From assembly GCF_019308285.1 (NCBI RefSeq), contig NZ_WWEM01000042.1, positions 26,701 to 82,003 of the forward strand: 55,303 nt of DNA. Direction: 5' to 3'. This document shows, one piece after another, positions 42,079-50,330 of the stretch. The stretch is from Flavobacterium quisquiliarum. GTDB lineage: Bacteria > Bacteroidota > Bacteroidia > Flavobacteriales > Flavobacteriaceae. Within the stretch, counting starts at the first letter, position 1, and each line of letters starts with the position of its first letter. The notes beneath the pieces were generated by a model. The model saw only the letters and a list, made by a program, of their open reading frames with translations. It was not told the origin of the DNA and searched no databases. A program made the position numbers and the translations under genes.

Positions 42079-42093
42079 TACTAGAATTTGAGA

Positions 42094-44949
42094 TTATTTA
42101 CTCAAATACATTTTTCTTCTAGAGTACAATTCGTAGAATTGATCGTCTTTTAAGTCATCAATAAACAAGATGCTTTCTCCTGTTGACTTCATTTCTGGCC
42201 CTAACGCTTTGTTTACGTTCGGGAACTTGCTGAAAGAGAAAACTGGTTGTTTGATAGCATATCCGTTTAATTTCGGGTTGAAATCAAAGTCAGTTACTTT
42301 ATTATGGCCTAACATTACTTTTGTAGCGTAGTTTACATAAGGCTCACCATAAGCTTTTGCAATAAACGGAACCGTTCTTGAAGCTCTTGGGTTTGCCTCG
42401 ATGATGTAAACCGTATCATCTTTAATCGCAAACTGAATGTTGATTAAACCAACTGTTTTTAAAGCTCTAGCAATTTTATGCGTATGATCTTTAATTTGCT
42501 GCATTACAAATTCTCCTAAGTTGAAAGGAGGTAATGTTGCGTTACTATCTCCAGAGTGAACACCGCAAGGCTCAATGTGCTCCATAATTCCGATGATGTA
42601 AACATTTCCATCAGCATCACAGATTGCATCAGCTTCAGCTTCGATTGCTCCTGCTAAATAGTGATCTAAAAGTAATTTATTTCCTGGAATTGCTTTCAAC
42701 AAATCGATAACGTGCTCTTCAAGCTCTTTTTTGTTGATTACAATTTTCATTCCCTGACCTCCTAATACATAAGAAGGACGAATTAAAAGAGGGAAATCTA
42801 AAGTATCAGCTAATTTTGAAGCTTCGTCAGCTGTTTCAGCGATTCCGAATCTTGGGAAAGGAATGTGTAATTCAGTTAATAAATCTGAGAAACGTCCTCT
42901 GTCTTCTGCTAAGTCAAGTGCATCAAAACTAGTTCCGATGATTTTTACACCGTATTTAGATAATTTGTCTGCTAATTTAAGCGCTGTTTGTCCACCCAAC
43001 TGAACGATTACACCTTCTGGTTTTTCGTGTTGAATAATGTCATAAATGTGCTCCCAGAAAACTGGTTCGAAGTATAATTTATCAGCCGTATCAAAATCAG
43101 TAGAAACCGTTTCAGGATTACAGTTAATCATGATCGTTTCGTAACCACATTCTTTTGCTGCTAAAACTCCGTGTACACAAGAGTAATCAAACTCAATTCC
43201 TTGCCCAATTCTGTTTGGCCCAGAGCCTAGAACGATCACTTTTTTTCTATCGGTTACAATACTTTCATTATCTACAAAACGTTCTCCGTTTGCTTTTTCA
43301 ATTTCAGCCTCAAAAGTTGAGTAGTAATATGGTGTTTTTGCCTTAAACTCAGCCGCACAAGTATCAACCAATTTGAATACACGGTTGATGTTCATATCTG
43401 TACGTAAAGTGTGTACTTCACTTTCCAGACAACTCATCATGTGAGCGATTTGTCTATCTGCAAAACCTTTTTGTTTCGCCTCAAGCAATAATTCTTTAGG
43501 AAGGTTTGAAACTTTGTAGTTTGAAATTTCTTTTTCTAAAGTATAAAGCTCTTCATATTGTTTCAAGAACCACATATCGATTCTTGTAATTTCGTGAATG
43601 GTGCTCAACGGAATTCCCATTGCAATTGCATCGTAAATTACGAAAACGCGATCCCAGCTTGCATAAGTCAGTTTCTCGATAATTTGCTCGTAATCTTTGT
43701 ATCCTTTTCCATCAGCACCCAAACCATTTCTCTTAATCTCTAAAGATTGAGTCGCTTTGTGTAATGCTTCTTGAAAAGAACGTCCAATTCCCATAACCTC
43801 ACCTACAGATTTCATCTGAAGTCCTAAAGTTCTATCAGAACCTTCAAATTTATCGAAGTTCCAACGTGGTATTTTTACGATTACATAATCTAAAGTTGGT
43901 TCAAAAAGAGCCGAAGTCGATTTTGTAATTTGGTTTTGTAATTCATCTAAGTTATATCCTAAAGCTAGTTTAGAAGCAATTTTAGCAATTGGATAACCCG
44001 TTGCTTTTGATGCTAAAGCAGAAGAACGAGATACACGAGGGTTGATCTCGATTGCTACGATATCTTCTTTTTCGTCTGGTGAAACTGCAAATTGTACGTT
44101 ACATCCTCCAGCAAAATTTCCGATACTTCTCATCATTAAGATAGCGTAGTCACGTAATTTTTGGAAAGTTGTATCCGATAGTGTCATTGCTGGAGCAACT
44201 GTAATCGAATCTCCAGTATGGATTCCCATTGGATCCATATTTTCGATAGAACAGATAATTACAACGTTGTCATTTTTATCTCTCAAAAGCTCCAACTCAT
44301 ATTCTTTCCATCCCATCAAAGCTTTATCAATTAAAACTTCGTGAATTGGAGAAGCTTCAAGACCTCTTGTTAAAAGCTCATCAAAATCTTCTTTCTTGTA
44401 AACCACAGCTGCTCCAGTTCCTCCAAGTGTAAACGAAGGACGAATTACAAGCGGGAAACCAAATTCTTGAGCAATTTCTTTTCCTTCTAAGTAAGAAGTA
44501 GCCGTTTTTGCAGGTGCAGTTGGTACCTTAATTTTTTCTAAAAGCTGTTTAAACTGCTCTCTATCCTCAGTAATATTAATTGCGTTTACATCAACACCGA
44601 TTAATCTTACTCCGAAATCCTGCCAGATTCCTTTCTCCTCAGCTTCCAAACACAAGTTCAAAGCAGTCTGACCTCCCATTGTAGGTAAAACAGCATCAAT
44701 TTGTGGATGTTCCTTAAGAATTTCAATAATCGATTTTGTCGTTAAAGGTTTCAAATAAATATGATCGGCCATAGATGGGTCGGTCATAATTGTTGCTGGA
44801 TTTGAGTTAATCAAGATAACTTCAATTCCTTCTTCACGAATCGAACGTGCAGATTGAGATCCCGCATAATCGAATTCGCAAGCTTGACCAATAACAATAG
44901 GTCCTGAACCTATTATTAAAACGGATTTAATTGATGTGTCTTTAGGCAT
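42094..44949 (-). CDS. carB: Carbamoyl-phosphate synthase large subunit CarB
   Basis: A 951-residue large subunit that makes carbamoyl phosphate for pyrimidines and arginine. Two ATP-grasp halves are complete. The first begins KSVLIIGSGPIVIGQACEFDYAG and the second begins KKVIVLGSGPNRIGQGIEFDYS at about residue 560. EINPRVSRSSALASKATGYPIAKIA and IEANPRASRTVPFIAKAYGEPYVNYA are present. It ends at ELYSRRKMYLSK, so the roughly 120-residue C-terminal MGS-like domain that binds UMP and ornithine in E. coli CarB (1073 residues) is missing. The stop is clean, with a terminator after it. carA is not in the window. Confidence 0.96.
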   Translation of the reverse strand: MPKDTSIKSVLIIGSGPIVIGQACEFDYAGSQSARSIREEGIEVILINSNPATIMTDPSMADHIYLKPLTTKSIIEILKEHPQIDAVLPTMGGQTALNLCLEAEEKGIWQDFGVRLIGVDVNAINITEDREQFKQLLEKIKVPTAPAKTATSYLEGKEIAQEFGFPLVIRPSFTLGGTGAAVVYKKEDFDELLTRGLEASPIHEVLIDKALMGWKEYELELLRDKNDNVVIICSIENMDPMGIHTGDSITVAPAMTLSDTTFQKLRDYAILMMRSIGNFAGGCNVQFAVSPDEKEDIVAIEINPRVSRSSALASKATGYPIAKIASKLALGYNLDELQNQITKSTSALFEPTLDYVIVKIPRWNFDKFEGSDRTLGLQMKSVGEVMGIGRSFQEALHKATQSLEIKRNGLGADGKGYKDYEQIIEKLTYASWDRVFVIYDAIAMGIPLSTIHEITRIDMWFLKQYEELYTLEKEISNYKVSNLPKELLLEAKQKGFADRQIAHMMSCLESEVHTLRTDMNINRVFKLVDTCAAEFKAKTPYYYSTFEAEIEKANGERFVDNESIVTDRKKVIVLGSGPNRIGQGIEFDYSCVHGVLAAKECGYETIMINCNPETVSTDFDTADKLYFEPVFWEHIYDIIQHEKPEGVIVQLGGQTALKLADKLSKYGVKIIGTSFDALDLAEDRGRFSDLLTELHIPFPRFGIAETADEASKLADTLDFPLLIRPSYVLGGQGMKIVINKKELEEHVIDLLKAIPGNKLLLDHYLAGAIEAEADAICDADGNVYIIGIMEHIEPCGVHSGDSNATLPPFNLGEFVMQQIKDHTHKIARALKTVGLINIQFAIKDDTVYIIEANPRASRTVPFIAKAYGEPYVNYATKVMLGHNKVTDFDFNPKLNGYAIKQPVFSFSKFPNVNKALGPEMKSTGESILFIDDLKDDQFYELYSRRKMYLSK

Positions 44950-45043
44950 TTTTTATGTATTGTGTAGTTATATAAAGTACTTTGAAAAAACATTCGTAGT
45001 CTATTCTAAACTAGAATGTTGCGAAATTTTTTACCGACAAGGT

Positions 45044-45078
45044 ATAAAAAAAGGCGATACTAAAAAAGTAATCGCCTT
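45044..45078 (-). terminator. Terminator of rpmH
   Basis: On the reverse strand a stem of GGCGAT-ACT / AGT-ATCGCC is followed by TTTTTTTAT. It lies 20 nt after the rpmH stop and separates it from carB. Confidence 0.8.
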
Positions 45079-45097
45079 ATGTATGTTTATACAAACA

Positions 45098-45259
45098 TTA
45101 TTTTTTGTGTCTAGGCTCGCTAGAAACAGTTAATTTATGTCTTCCTTTTGCTCTTCTACGCGCTAGAACTTTTCTTCCATTCGCAGAAGCCATTCTGTCC
45201 ATAAATCCGTGCTTATTTCTTCTTTTTCTTTTCGATGGTTGAAATGTTCTTTTGCTCAT
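45098..45259 (-). CDS. rpmH: Ribosomal protein bL34
   Basis: A 53-residue protein that reads MSKRTFQPSKRKRRNKHGFM at the start and then RMASANGRKVLARRRAKGR, the unmistakable bL34 sequence. It is very basic and belongs to the large ribosomal subunit. It has its own promoter (45335-45364), a 5' leader of about 70 nt, and a terminator. It is not next to rnpA or dnaA, unlike in many bacteria. Confidence 0.97.
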   Translation of the reverse strand: MSKRTFQPSKRKRRNKHGFMDRMASANGRKVLARRRAKGRHKLTVSSEPRHKK

Positions 45260-45334
45260 TGCTTTGTATCTTTAAAAATGGTATCTATTAACTCGTTTAT
45301 TTGGTTTTGGATATCGTTGTTCAAAAACCGAGTG

Positions 45335-45364
45335 CAAATATACAAAGACTTTTTTTTCTGGCAA
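45335..45364 (-). promoter_or_regulatory. Promoter of rpmH
   Basis: On the reverse strand, TTG (45362-45364) and TATATTTG (45335-45342) are spaced by 19 nt, the textbook spacing. It lies back to back with the forward -7 box at 45399. Confidence 0.78.
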
Positions 45365-45398
45365 GTACTTTTATAAAAATATTTTTAATTCCTTTTAC

Positions 45399-45406
45399 TA
45401 TCTTTG
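45399..45406 (+). promoter_or_regulatory. -7 element for the TPR membrane protein
   Basis: TATCTTTG lies 22 nt before the ATG at 45429. No good TTG is seen upstream. Confidence 0.5.
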
Positions 45407-45428
45407 CAATCACAAATTTACATTAATT

Positions 45429-45944
45429 ATGTTTCATAAAAATATTAAACTTATTTTGGCCGGACTTCTAGTCGTAGCGGGCATTTGGCAATTTACAGAG
45501 AGTAATATTGGGAATGGTATATTCCTTATTTTATTAACTGCTATTCCAATTTTTCTTTATTTTAAAAACGAATTTATCCTTTTAGCCTTCCTTAAATTAA
45601 GAAAACAAGACTTCGAAGGTGCAAATAAATGGTTATCATATATCAAAAATCCAGAAGGAGCATTAGTAAGAAAACAACAAGGATACTTAAATTATTTACA
45701 AGGTATCATGTTATCTCAAACCAATATCAACCAAGCTGAGAAACATTTCAAAAAAGCAATCGAACTTGGACTGTCAATGGATATGGATTTAGCTGTAGCT
45801 AAATTAAACCTTGCTGGAGTTGCAATGTCTCGAAGAAGAAAGCTTGAAGCGACTAACTTATTAAACGAAGCTAAAAAGTTAGACAAACAAGGTATGCTGA
45901 AAGAGCAAATCTCTATGATGAAAGAACAAATGAAGAAAATCTAA
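45429..45944 (+). CDS. Membrane-anchored TPR-like protein
   Basis: A 171-residue protein. Two membrane helices (about 7-24 and 28-46) form a hairpin anchor. A cytoplasmic helical-repeat part follows at about 50-165, with two or three TPR-like units (GYLNYLQGIMLSQTNINQAEKHFKKAIELGL, AVAKLNLAGVAMSRRRKLEATNLLNEAKKLD). Function is unknown. It diverges from rpmH and ends at a terminator. Confidence 0.82.
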   Translation: MFHKNIKLILAGLLVVAGIWQFTESNIGNGIFLILLTAIPIFLYFKNEFILLAFLKLRKQDFEGANKWLSYIKNPEGALVRKQQGYLNYLQGIMLSQTNINQAEKHFKKAIELGLSMDMDLAVAKLNLAGVAMSRRRKLEATNLLNEAKKLDKQGMLKEQISMMKEQMKKI

Positions 45945-45970
45945 ATTCTTCGAATCAATTTTCAATATAT

Positions 45971-46012
45971 AAAATCCCAAATTCCAAAAGGAGTTTGGGA
46001 TTTTTTATTTTA
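45971..46012 (+). terminator. Terminator of the TPR membrane protein
   Basis: AAAATCCCAAA / TTTGGGATTTT with a 12-nt loop, then T-rich sequence. Confidence 0.82.
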
Positions 46013-46020
46013 GATTACTG

Positions 46021-46242
46021 AATTTAGATTTTAGATTTTTCTCATTTTATGTGTCTTCCTGAGCGAAGTCAAAGGACACGTAAAGTAAAAAAATACTGAA
46101 TAGATTAAGCATGAGACCCTTCGACTTTGCTCGGAAAGATAAGCTTTGTGTTTACTTTAATCTAAATCTTTATCAAAATTTAAAACTTTGACAAAGAAAT
46201 CTCAAATCAAAATTTTGGAATTTGGAGTTTAAAAAAAATAAA
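46021..46242. repeat. Element F: complex inverted repeat between convergent genes
   Basis: GAGCGAAGTCAAAGG (46061-46075) pairs with CCTTCGACTTTGCTC (46118-46132) with two wobble or mismatch positions. There is also a local GTGTC (46051) / GACAC (46075) hairpin and outer AT-rich arms (TTTAGATT-type) that pair loosely. The motif TTCCTGAGCGAAGTC looks like the widespread flavobacterial intergenic repeats. It fills the gap to the convergent hydrolase gene; no gene is seen in 45945-46244. Confidence 0.6.
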
Positions 46243-46244
46243 TT

Positions 46245-46904
46245 TTAATCCTCCAATATAATAGAAGGCAAATTCTCATTCAGCCATTTATATTTATTTA
46301 AGATCATAATATGAGTTCCTCCTTTTACCAAAATGCATTTATCAATATATTTAATTGGAAAAACCTCGTCTTGATCTCCATGAATATGAATTACATTTTC
46401 GTCAATTTTATCTCGATCCCATAAGATTACAGTTTCTACTGCCCATTGTAGATAACCTAAATCACGAACAGCTAGAAATTTCTCATATAACTTAATTCTT
46501 TTATTTACTTTTTCTCCAAAAGAAAATTTGGCCAGTTTCTCTATATTTAAAATCAACTGCATTGGAATTAGTTTATATGCTTTTGTCCTCTTTCCTATTT
46601 TCATTCTTCTAGGAAACTCCAAATTGCTTCTAACACTCGATATAATAATTACTTTTCGTGTATTTATATGTTTTGCAATTTCCTGAACCAAAATCCCTCC
46701 AAAGGAAACTCCAATTAAAACAGGATTTTCATGCTTGATATTTTTACTAATGCGAAGCGCATAATCTGACAAGGATTCTTTAGGATTTGGAATTTCCCAT
46801 TCCAAAAGACACATTTCAAAAACATTCTCATCCAATTTAATTCTTTCAAAAATAGATGAACTTGCCGCCAGACCAGGCATAAAATATACTGGAATTTTAC
46901 TCAT
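46245..46904 (-). CDS. Alpha/beta hydrolase
   Basis: A 219-residue cytoplasmic alpha/beta hydrolase. The opening strand and oxyanion loop are VYFMPGLAASSSIF, the nucleophile elbow is GVSFGG (Ser), the acid is in HIHGDQDEVFP (Asp) and the catalytic His is in GGTHIMIL. Substrate is unknown. It is a single gene, convergent with the TPR membrane protein. Confidence 0.85.
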   Translation of the reverse strand: MSKIPVYFMPGLAASSSIFERIKLDENVFEMCLLEWEIPNPKESLSDYALRISKNIKHENPVLIGVSFGGILVQEIAKHINTRKVIIISSVRSNLEFPRRMKIGKRTKAYKLIPMQLILNIEKLAKFSFGEKVNKRIKLYEKFLAVRDLGYLQWAVETVILWDRDKIDENVIHIHGDQDEVFPIKYIDKCILVKGGTHIMILNKYKWLNENLPSIILED

Positions 46905-47084
46905 AACATTAAAATGAAATTACCATTACTACATTTATTCTTTAGAATAAATGTACTTTTTTTAATAGTATGACAATCAAATTTCAGACCTAATTTCTCA
47001 TCAAATCCAAAAAAAACAAACTTAACAGCTATGTCTTAAAGTTTACAGCTTAAAAAAATAATTCAATATTGAAAATCAAATGAT

Positions 47085-47092
47085 TACCTTTG
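47085..47092 (+). promoter_or_regulatory. -7 element before the short reading frame and GNAT gene
   Basis: TACCTTTG matches TANNTTTG; TTG lies at 47069-47071 (13 nt upstream, shorter than usual). Transcription would start near 47100 and include the short frame at 47107. Confidence 0.45.
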
Positions 47093-47106
47093 CATCAGAA
47101 ATAATT

Positions 47107-47178
47107 ATGTCTTTAAAATCTTATAAAGAATTTTCTTTCATTACTATTTCGGATCCCAAATTCACTATTTACACATAA
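47107..47178 (+). other. Possible 23-codon upstream reading frame
   Basis: ATG...TAA encodes 23 residues beginning MSLKSYKEFSFITIS. It lies just after a predicted start of transcription and 18 nt before the GNAT gene. It could be a leader peptide or chance; there is no recognised motif or attenuator-like run of one amino acid. Confidence 0.25.
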
Positions 47179-47196
47179 CCTAATCAAGAAATTACT

Positions 47197-47499
47197 ATGG
47201 AAACGTTTGTAACTATGGAAATCAAAGACAACACTTTTGCACGCCAATTTGAAACTGTCGTACCCGAAGGAATGCTGGCAGTTGAGTACTCATTTCAAGA
47301 GAAAAAAATTTTCTTAACCAAAATCAACACACCTGACTCTTACGAAAACGAAGAAGCAATTAACGCTTTGCTTAAAAATGTTCTAGAGTTAAGTTCTGAG
47401 AAAAACTACAGAGTAGTTCCAATTCATCCAAAGATTGTTTCATTCTTCAAAAAAAACCCAAGATACAAGGAATTACTTCCTCCAGGAATCAGGATTTAA
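47197..47499 (+). CDS. Small GNAT-like N-acetyltransferase (YidJ/Gtn type)
   Basis: A 100-residue short GNAT-fold protein of the kind that has one YjdJ-like domain. VPEGMLAVEYSFQEKKIFLTKINTP lies at the front, and KNVLELSSEKNYRVVPIHPKIVSFFKKNPRYKELLP at the end is close to the VVPxCPFVxxYxxxHPEY block of this family. It is likely to acetylate a small molecule or protein. Its stop overlaps the convergent transporter gene by 4 nt. Confidence 0.8.
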   Translation: METFVTMEIKDNTFARQFETVVPEGMLAVEYSFQEKKIFLTKINTPDSYENEEAINALLKNVLELSSEKNYRVVPIHPKIVSFFKKNPRYKELLPPGIRI

Positions 47500-48926
47500 A
47501 AATCCCCAATTAAACGGAGCCACAACCCTCCGATTACCATATAAATAAAGAGCATTACCAAACCAGTCACGAGTCCTTTGACCCACCAGCTCTTTAGATC
47601 AACATAACCGCTCCCAAAGAATACGGGTGCCGGACCGTGACCGTAATGCGTTAAAGTTCCGTAAAGCGAGCCTATAAACCCAAGCATAAAAGCTAATAAC
47701 AAACCTGGAATTCCAAGCGAAATTCCAACTCCCAACAACGCCGCATACATTGCCGCTACATGTGCTGTTGCACTGGCAAAAAGATAATGGCTAAAGAAAT
47801 AAACCAAAACAATTATCGGAAAAGCCATCTGCCAACTTAAACCTCCTATTTGCGCTTTTACTAAATCACTAAACCAAGCTATAAAACCTAATTCATTGAG
47901 CGAACTGGCCATCATTACCAGAACAGAAAACCAAACAATAGTGTCCCATGCTCCTTTTTCGGCTTTGACATCATCCCAAGTTAAAACCGAAGTTAAAAGC
48001 AGAATTACCAACCCAATAAATGCTGTTGTTGTGGCATCAATTGAAAACAAATCGCCTGTCATCCAAAGAAACAACAAGATGAAGAACGTCAAAAGCATCA
48101 TCCACTCATTTCTGGTTATAGCACCCATTTCTTTTAATTTTTGCGCTGCAATCTGCGGAGCATCACCAGTTTTCTTTAATTCTGGCGGATATATTTTATA
48201 CAACACAAACGGAATTACAAAAAAAGCACACAATCCTGGAACAATCGCCGCAATAGCCCATGACATCCAAGTAATTTTTATCCCCAAATTCAACGCAAAT
48301 TTTTGACACATTGGATTACTTGCTGTTCCAGTCAAAAACATAGAAGATGCAATCAAATTCATATTATAACTGTTTAAAGTAAGATAGGAACCTAATTTTC
48401 TATGGGTTTCAGGCTGATCAGGCATCGATCCAAAACTCATTGACATAGATTTCATAATAGGATAAATAATCCCTCCTCCTCTTGCTGTATTACTTGGAAC
48501 AGCTGGCGCCAAAACCAAATCAGCCAGTCCTAAACCATAAGCCAATCCTAAAGAACTTTTTCCAAATATTCTAATGAATAAAAAAGCAATTCTGTTTCCT
48601 AAACCTGTTTTTATAAAACCTCTCGCAATAAAGAACGAAATTCCAATCAACCAGATCACTTTATCTCCAAAACCTTTTAGCGCCAGTGTGATCGACTTAC
48701 CTGGATCTCCAGGTGCCAAAACTTGTGTGAAAGCTGTTAAAGCAATTGCAATCATACACATGGTTCCCATTGGAGCCGCTTTCAGAATAATTCCTAAAAT
48801 CGTAGCTACGAAAATGGCAAACAAATGCCAAGCTTCAGCAACAACACCATTTGGAGCTGGAATAAGCCAAATTGCAATTCCAACAGCAAGTGTAATCAGG
48901 GTTTGGGGAATCTGTACTTCTTTCAT
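47496..48926 (-). CDS. DASS-family anion (dicarboxylate/tricarboxylate) symporter
   Basis: A 476-residue inner-membrane carrier with 11-13 helices of the divalent anion:Na+ symporter (DASS, SLC13/CitT/SodiT) family. The substrate/Na+ motifs are visible: LAPAVPSNTARGGGIIYPI (SNT motif), MFLTGTASNPM and, in the second half, FASATAHVAAMYAALL. LTHYGHGPAPVFFGSGYVDLKSWW near the C-terminus is typical of the malate/2-oxoglutarate or citrate group. It lies 20 nt after the porin gene on the same strand, so the two form an uptake pair for organic acids. Confidence 0.9.
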   Translation of the reverse strand: MKEVQIPQTLITLAVGIAIWLIPAPNGVVAEAWHLFAIFVATILGIILKAAPMGTMCMIAIALTAFTQVLAPGDPGKSITLALKGFGDKVIWLIGISFFIARGFIKTGLGNRIAFLFIRIFGKSSLGLAYGLGLADLVLAPAVPSNTARGGGIIYPIMKSMSMSFGSMPDQPETHRKLGSYLTLNSYNMNLIASSMFLTGTASNPMCQKFALNLGIKITWMSWAIAAIVPGLCAFFVIPFVLYKIYPPELKKTGDAPQIAAQKLKEMGAITRNEWMMLLTFFILLFLWMTGDLFSIDATTTAFIGLVILLLTSVLTWDDVKAEKGAWDTIVWFSVLVMMASSLNELGFIAWFSDLVKAQIGGLSWQMAFPIIVLVYFFSHYLFASATAHVAAMYAALLGVGISLGIPGLLLAFMLGFIGSLYGTLTHYGHGPAPVFFGSGYVDLKSWWVKGLVTGLVMLFIYMVIGGLWLRLIGDF

Positions 48927-48946
48927 AATAGCTGGTTTTATATTAA

Positions 48947-50107
48947 TTAAAGTCGGAGCTGTAATTGGATTAAAAATAATTCGTCGTTATAGGTTGACGT
49001 ATCTGGTACATTTCTGTCGAATCTGTCAATTTCAAATCCCATCTCGATTCGCCCTGTGTAAGCTTTTCCAAATTCCAAACTGATCATTGGCGTGTAAGTC
49101 TGCCTTACATTGGAATTTACTTTATAACTTGGATCAAAAGTTTCATAACGACATGACAATTCGAATGCCGTTAGTTTTTTATAATTTACTACGTATCTTA
49201 GATTAGGCAGAAAATAAACACCTCGCATTTGATAATTGGAAACATCTCCAACTCTACTTTCAGCTGGAAGAGAAAAATATAAATTATGATTTGTTCCTTG
49301 TTTATATTCAATTTGAAGATCAAAACTCATTCGGTCAGTCAGTTTAAAATCACTGGTAATATCTGCTCCAACAGCGAAAACATCTTCTTTGAATACTTTT
49401 CCGAAACCTCCGTTTAAACCAAGATTTATTTTATGTTCTTTGGATAATTCAAAAACCCATCTTGTAGAATATTGCTTTCCATTATCCTTATCCATTTCAA
49501 CATTTTTTCCGTTTCCATTTAAAACAGAAACCGCATAATTGACAGGGATTTTACCAATATCAAAAGCTCCAGTTGCCGAAGCTCCAATCTGGAAACTGGT
49601 CCATCCGTTTTTCCCAAATTCATAATACTGATTAGAAAAGTCAAAAGATTTAATGATATCAACAGGAACAAGCTCTTCTATACCAAACGCTGGACGAAAT
49701 TGACCTCCTGTTAAAGCAATGTATTTACTAAAAGTATATTTTCCATAGGCATTTTCAAGAACTTTACCTTTGGTATCCGATTTGAAATCGGCTAAGTTGA
49801 CTAAGATTACAACTTCTGTAGCTTCGCTCAATTTGGTATTTAAACCAACACGCATTCTTTTAATATCAAAAGATTGCTGCGTAACATCTCCTGTAGAATG
49901 ATGAACTCCTAAAACATCGACATTATCGCCGAAACTTTCCAGATACCTTGCCTGTAAAAGACCTTTGAGCTGATATTGCGGGTATTTTATTTCGCTTTCT
50001 TCTTTTTTTTCTCCTGCATTAACATCACCTTGAGCATACAGAAATACTGGAGTAAGAAGAAAGAAAAAAATAATCGGAATTAGTAGAATTTTACTCATAG
50101 ACTTCAA
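48947..50107 (-). CDS. Porin (OprO/P-like) outer-membrane protein
   Basis: A 386-residue outer-membrane barrel with a signal peptide (LLIPIIFFFLLTPVFLYAQ). PQYQLKGLLQARYLESF, FDIKRMRVGLNTKLSEATEVVILVNLADF, LTGGQFRPAFGIEEL and the aromatic C-terminus DELFLIQLQLRL are those of phosphate-selective-porin-like proteins. Here it probably supplies the DASS carrier that follows it with organic anions; phosphate cannot be excluded. Transcription is likely from upstream of 50107. Confidence 0.88.
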   Translation of the reverse strand: MKSMSKILLIPIIFFFLLTPVFLYAQGDVNAGEKKEESEIKYPQYQLKGLLQARYLESFGDNVDVLGVHHSTGDVTQQSFDIKRMRVGLNTKLSEATEVVILVNLADFKSDTKGKVLENAYGKYTFSKYIALTGGQFRPAFGIEELVPVDIIKSFDFSNQYYEFGKNGWTSFQIGASATGAFDIGKIPVNYAVSVLNGNGKNVEMDKDNGKQYSTRWVFELSKEHKINLGLNGGFGKVFKEDVFAVGADITSDFKLTDRMSFDLQIEYKQGTNHNLYFSLPAESRVGDVSNYQMRGVYFLPNLRYVVNYKKLTAFELSCRYETFDPSYKVNSNVRQTYTPMISLEFGKAYTGRIEMGFEIDRFDRNVPDTSTYNDELFLIQLQLRL

Positions 50108-50273
50108 ATAGATAAAATGTTATTTTTATATAATGAATTCAAAATCAGTATTCTGCTTTTTATTCTCAAAAAGCTAATTACCTACCGTCAACACGAAATG
50201 GGATTACTAAAATAACAAAAAAATGCGTGAGCTGTAAAAAAAATTGCATTAAAATTCTGTTATCAAAAAATCT

Positions 50274-50306
50274 AAATAAAAAAAGCACAAGAATTAACTT
50301 GTGCCT
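50274..50306 (-). terminator. Terminator of the ABC-F gene
   Basis: On the reverse strand GGCACAAG / CTTGTGC(T) with a 6-nt loop is followed by a TTTTTTT run. Confidence 0.83.
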
Positions 50307-50330
50307 TTTCAATTATTTAGGTCTAAAAAA

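Noticed and set aside
48574..49083. 169-residue reading frame opposite the DASS transporter and porin
   Set aside because: Antisense shadow of two well-supported genes.
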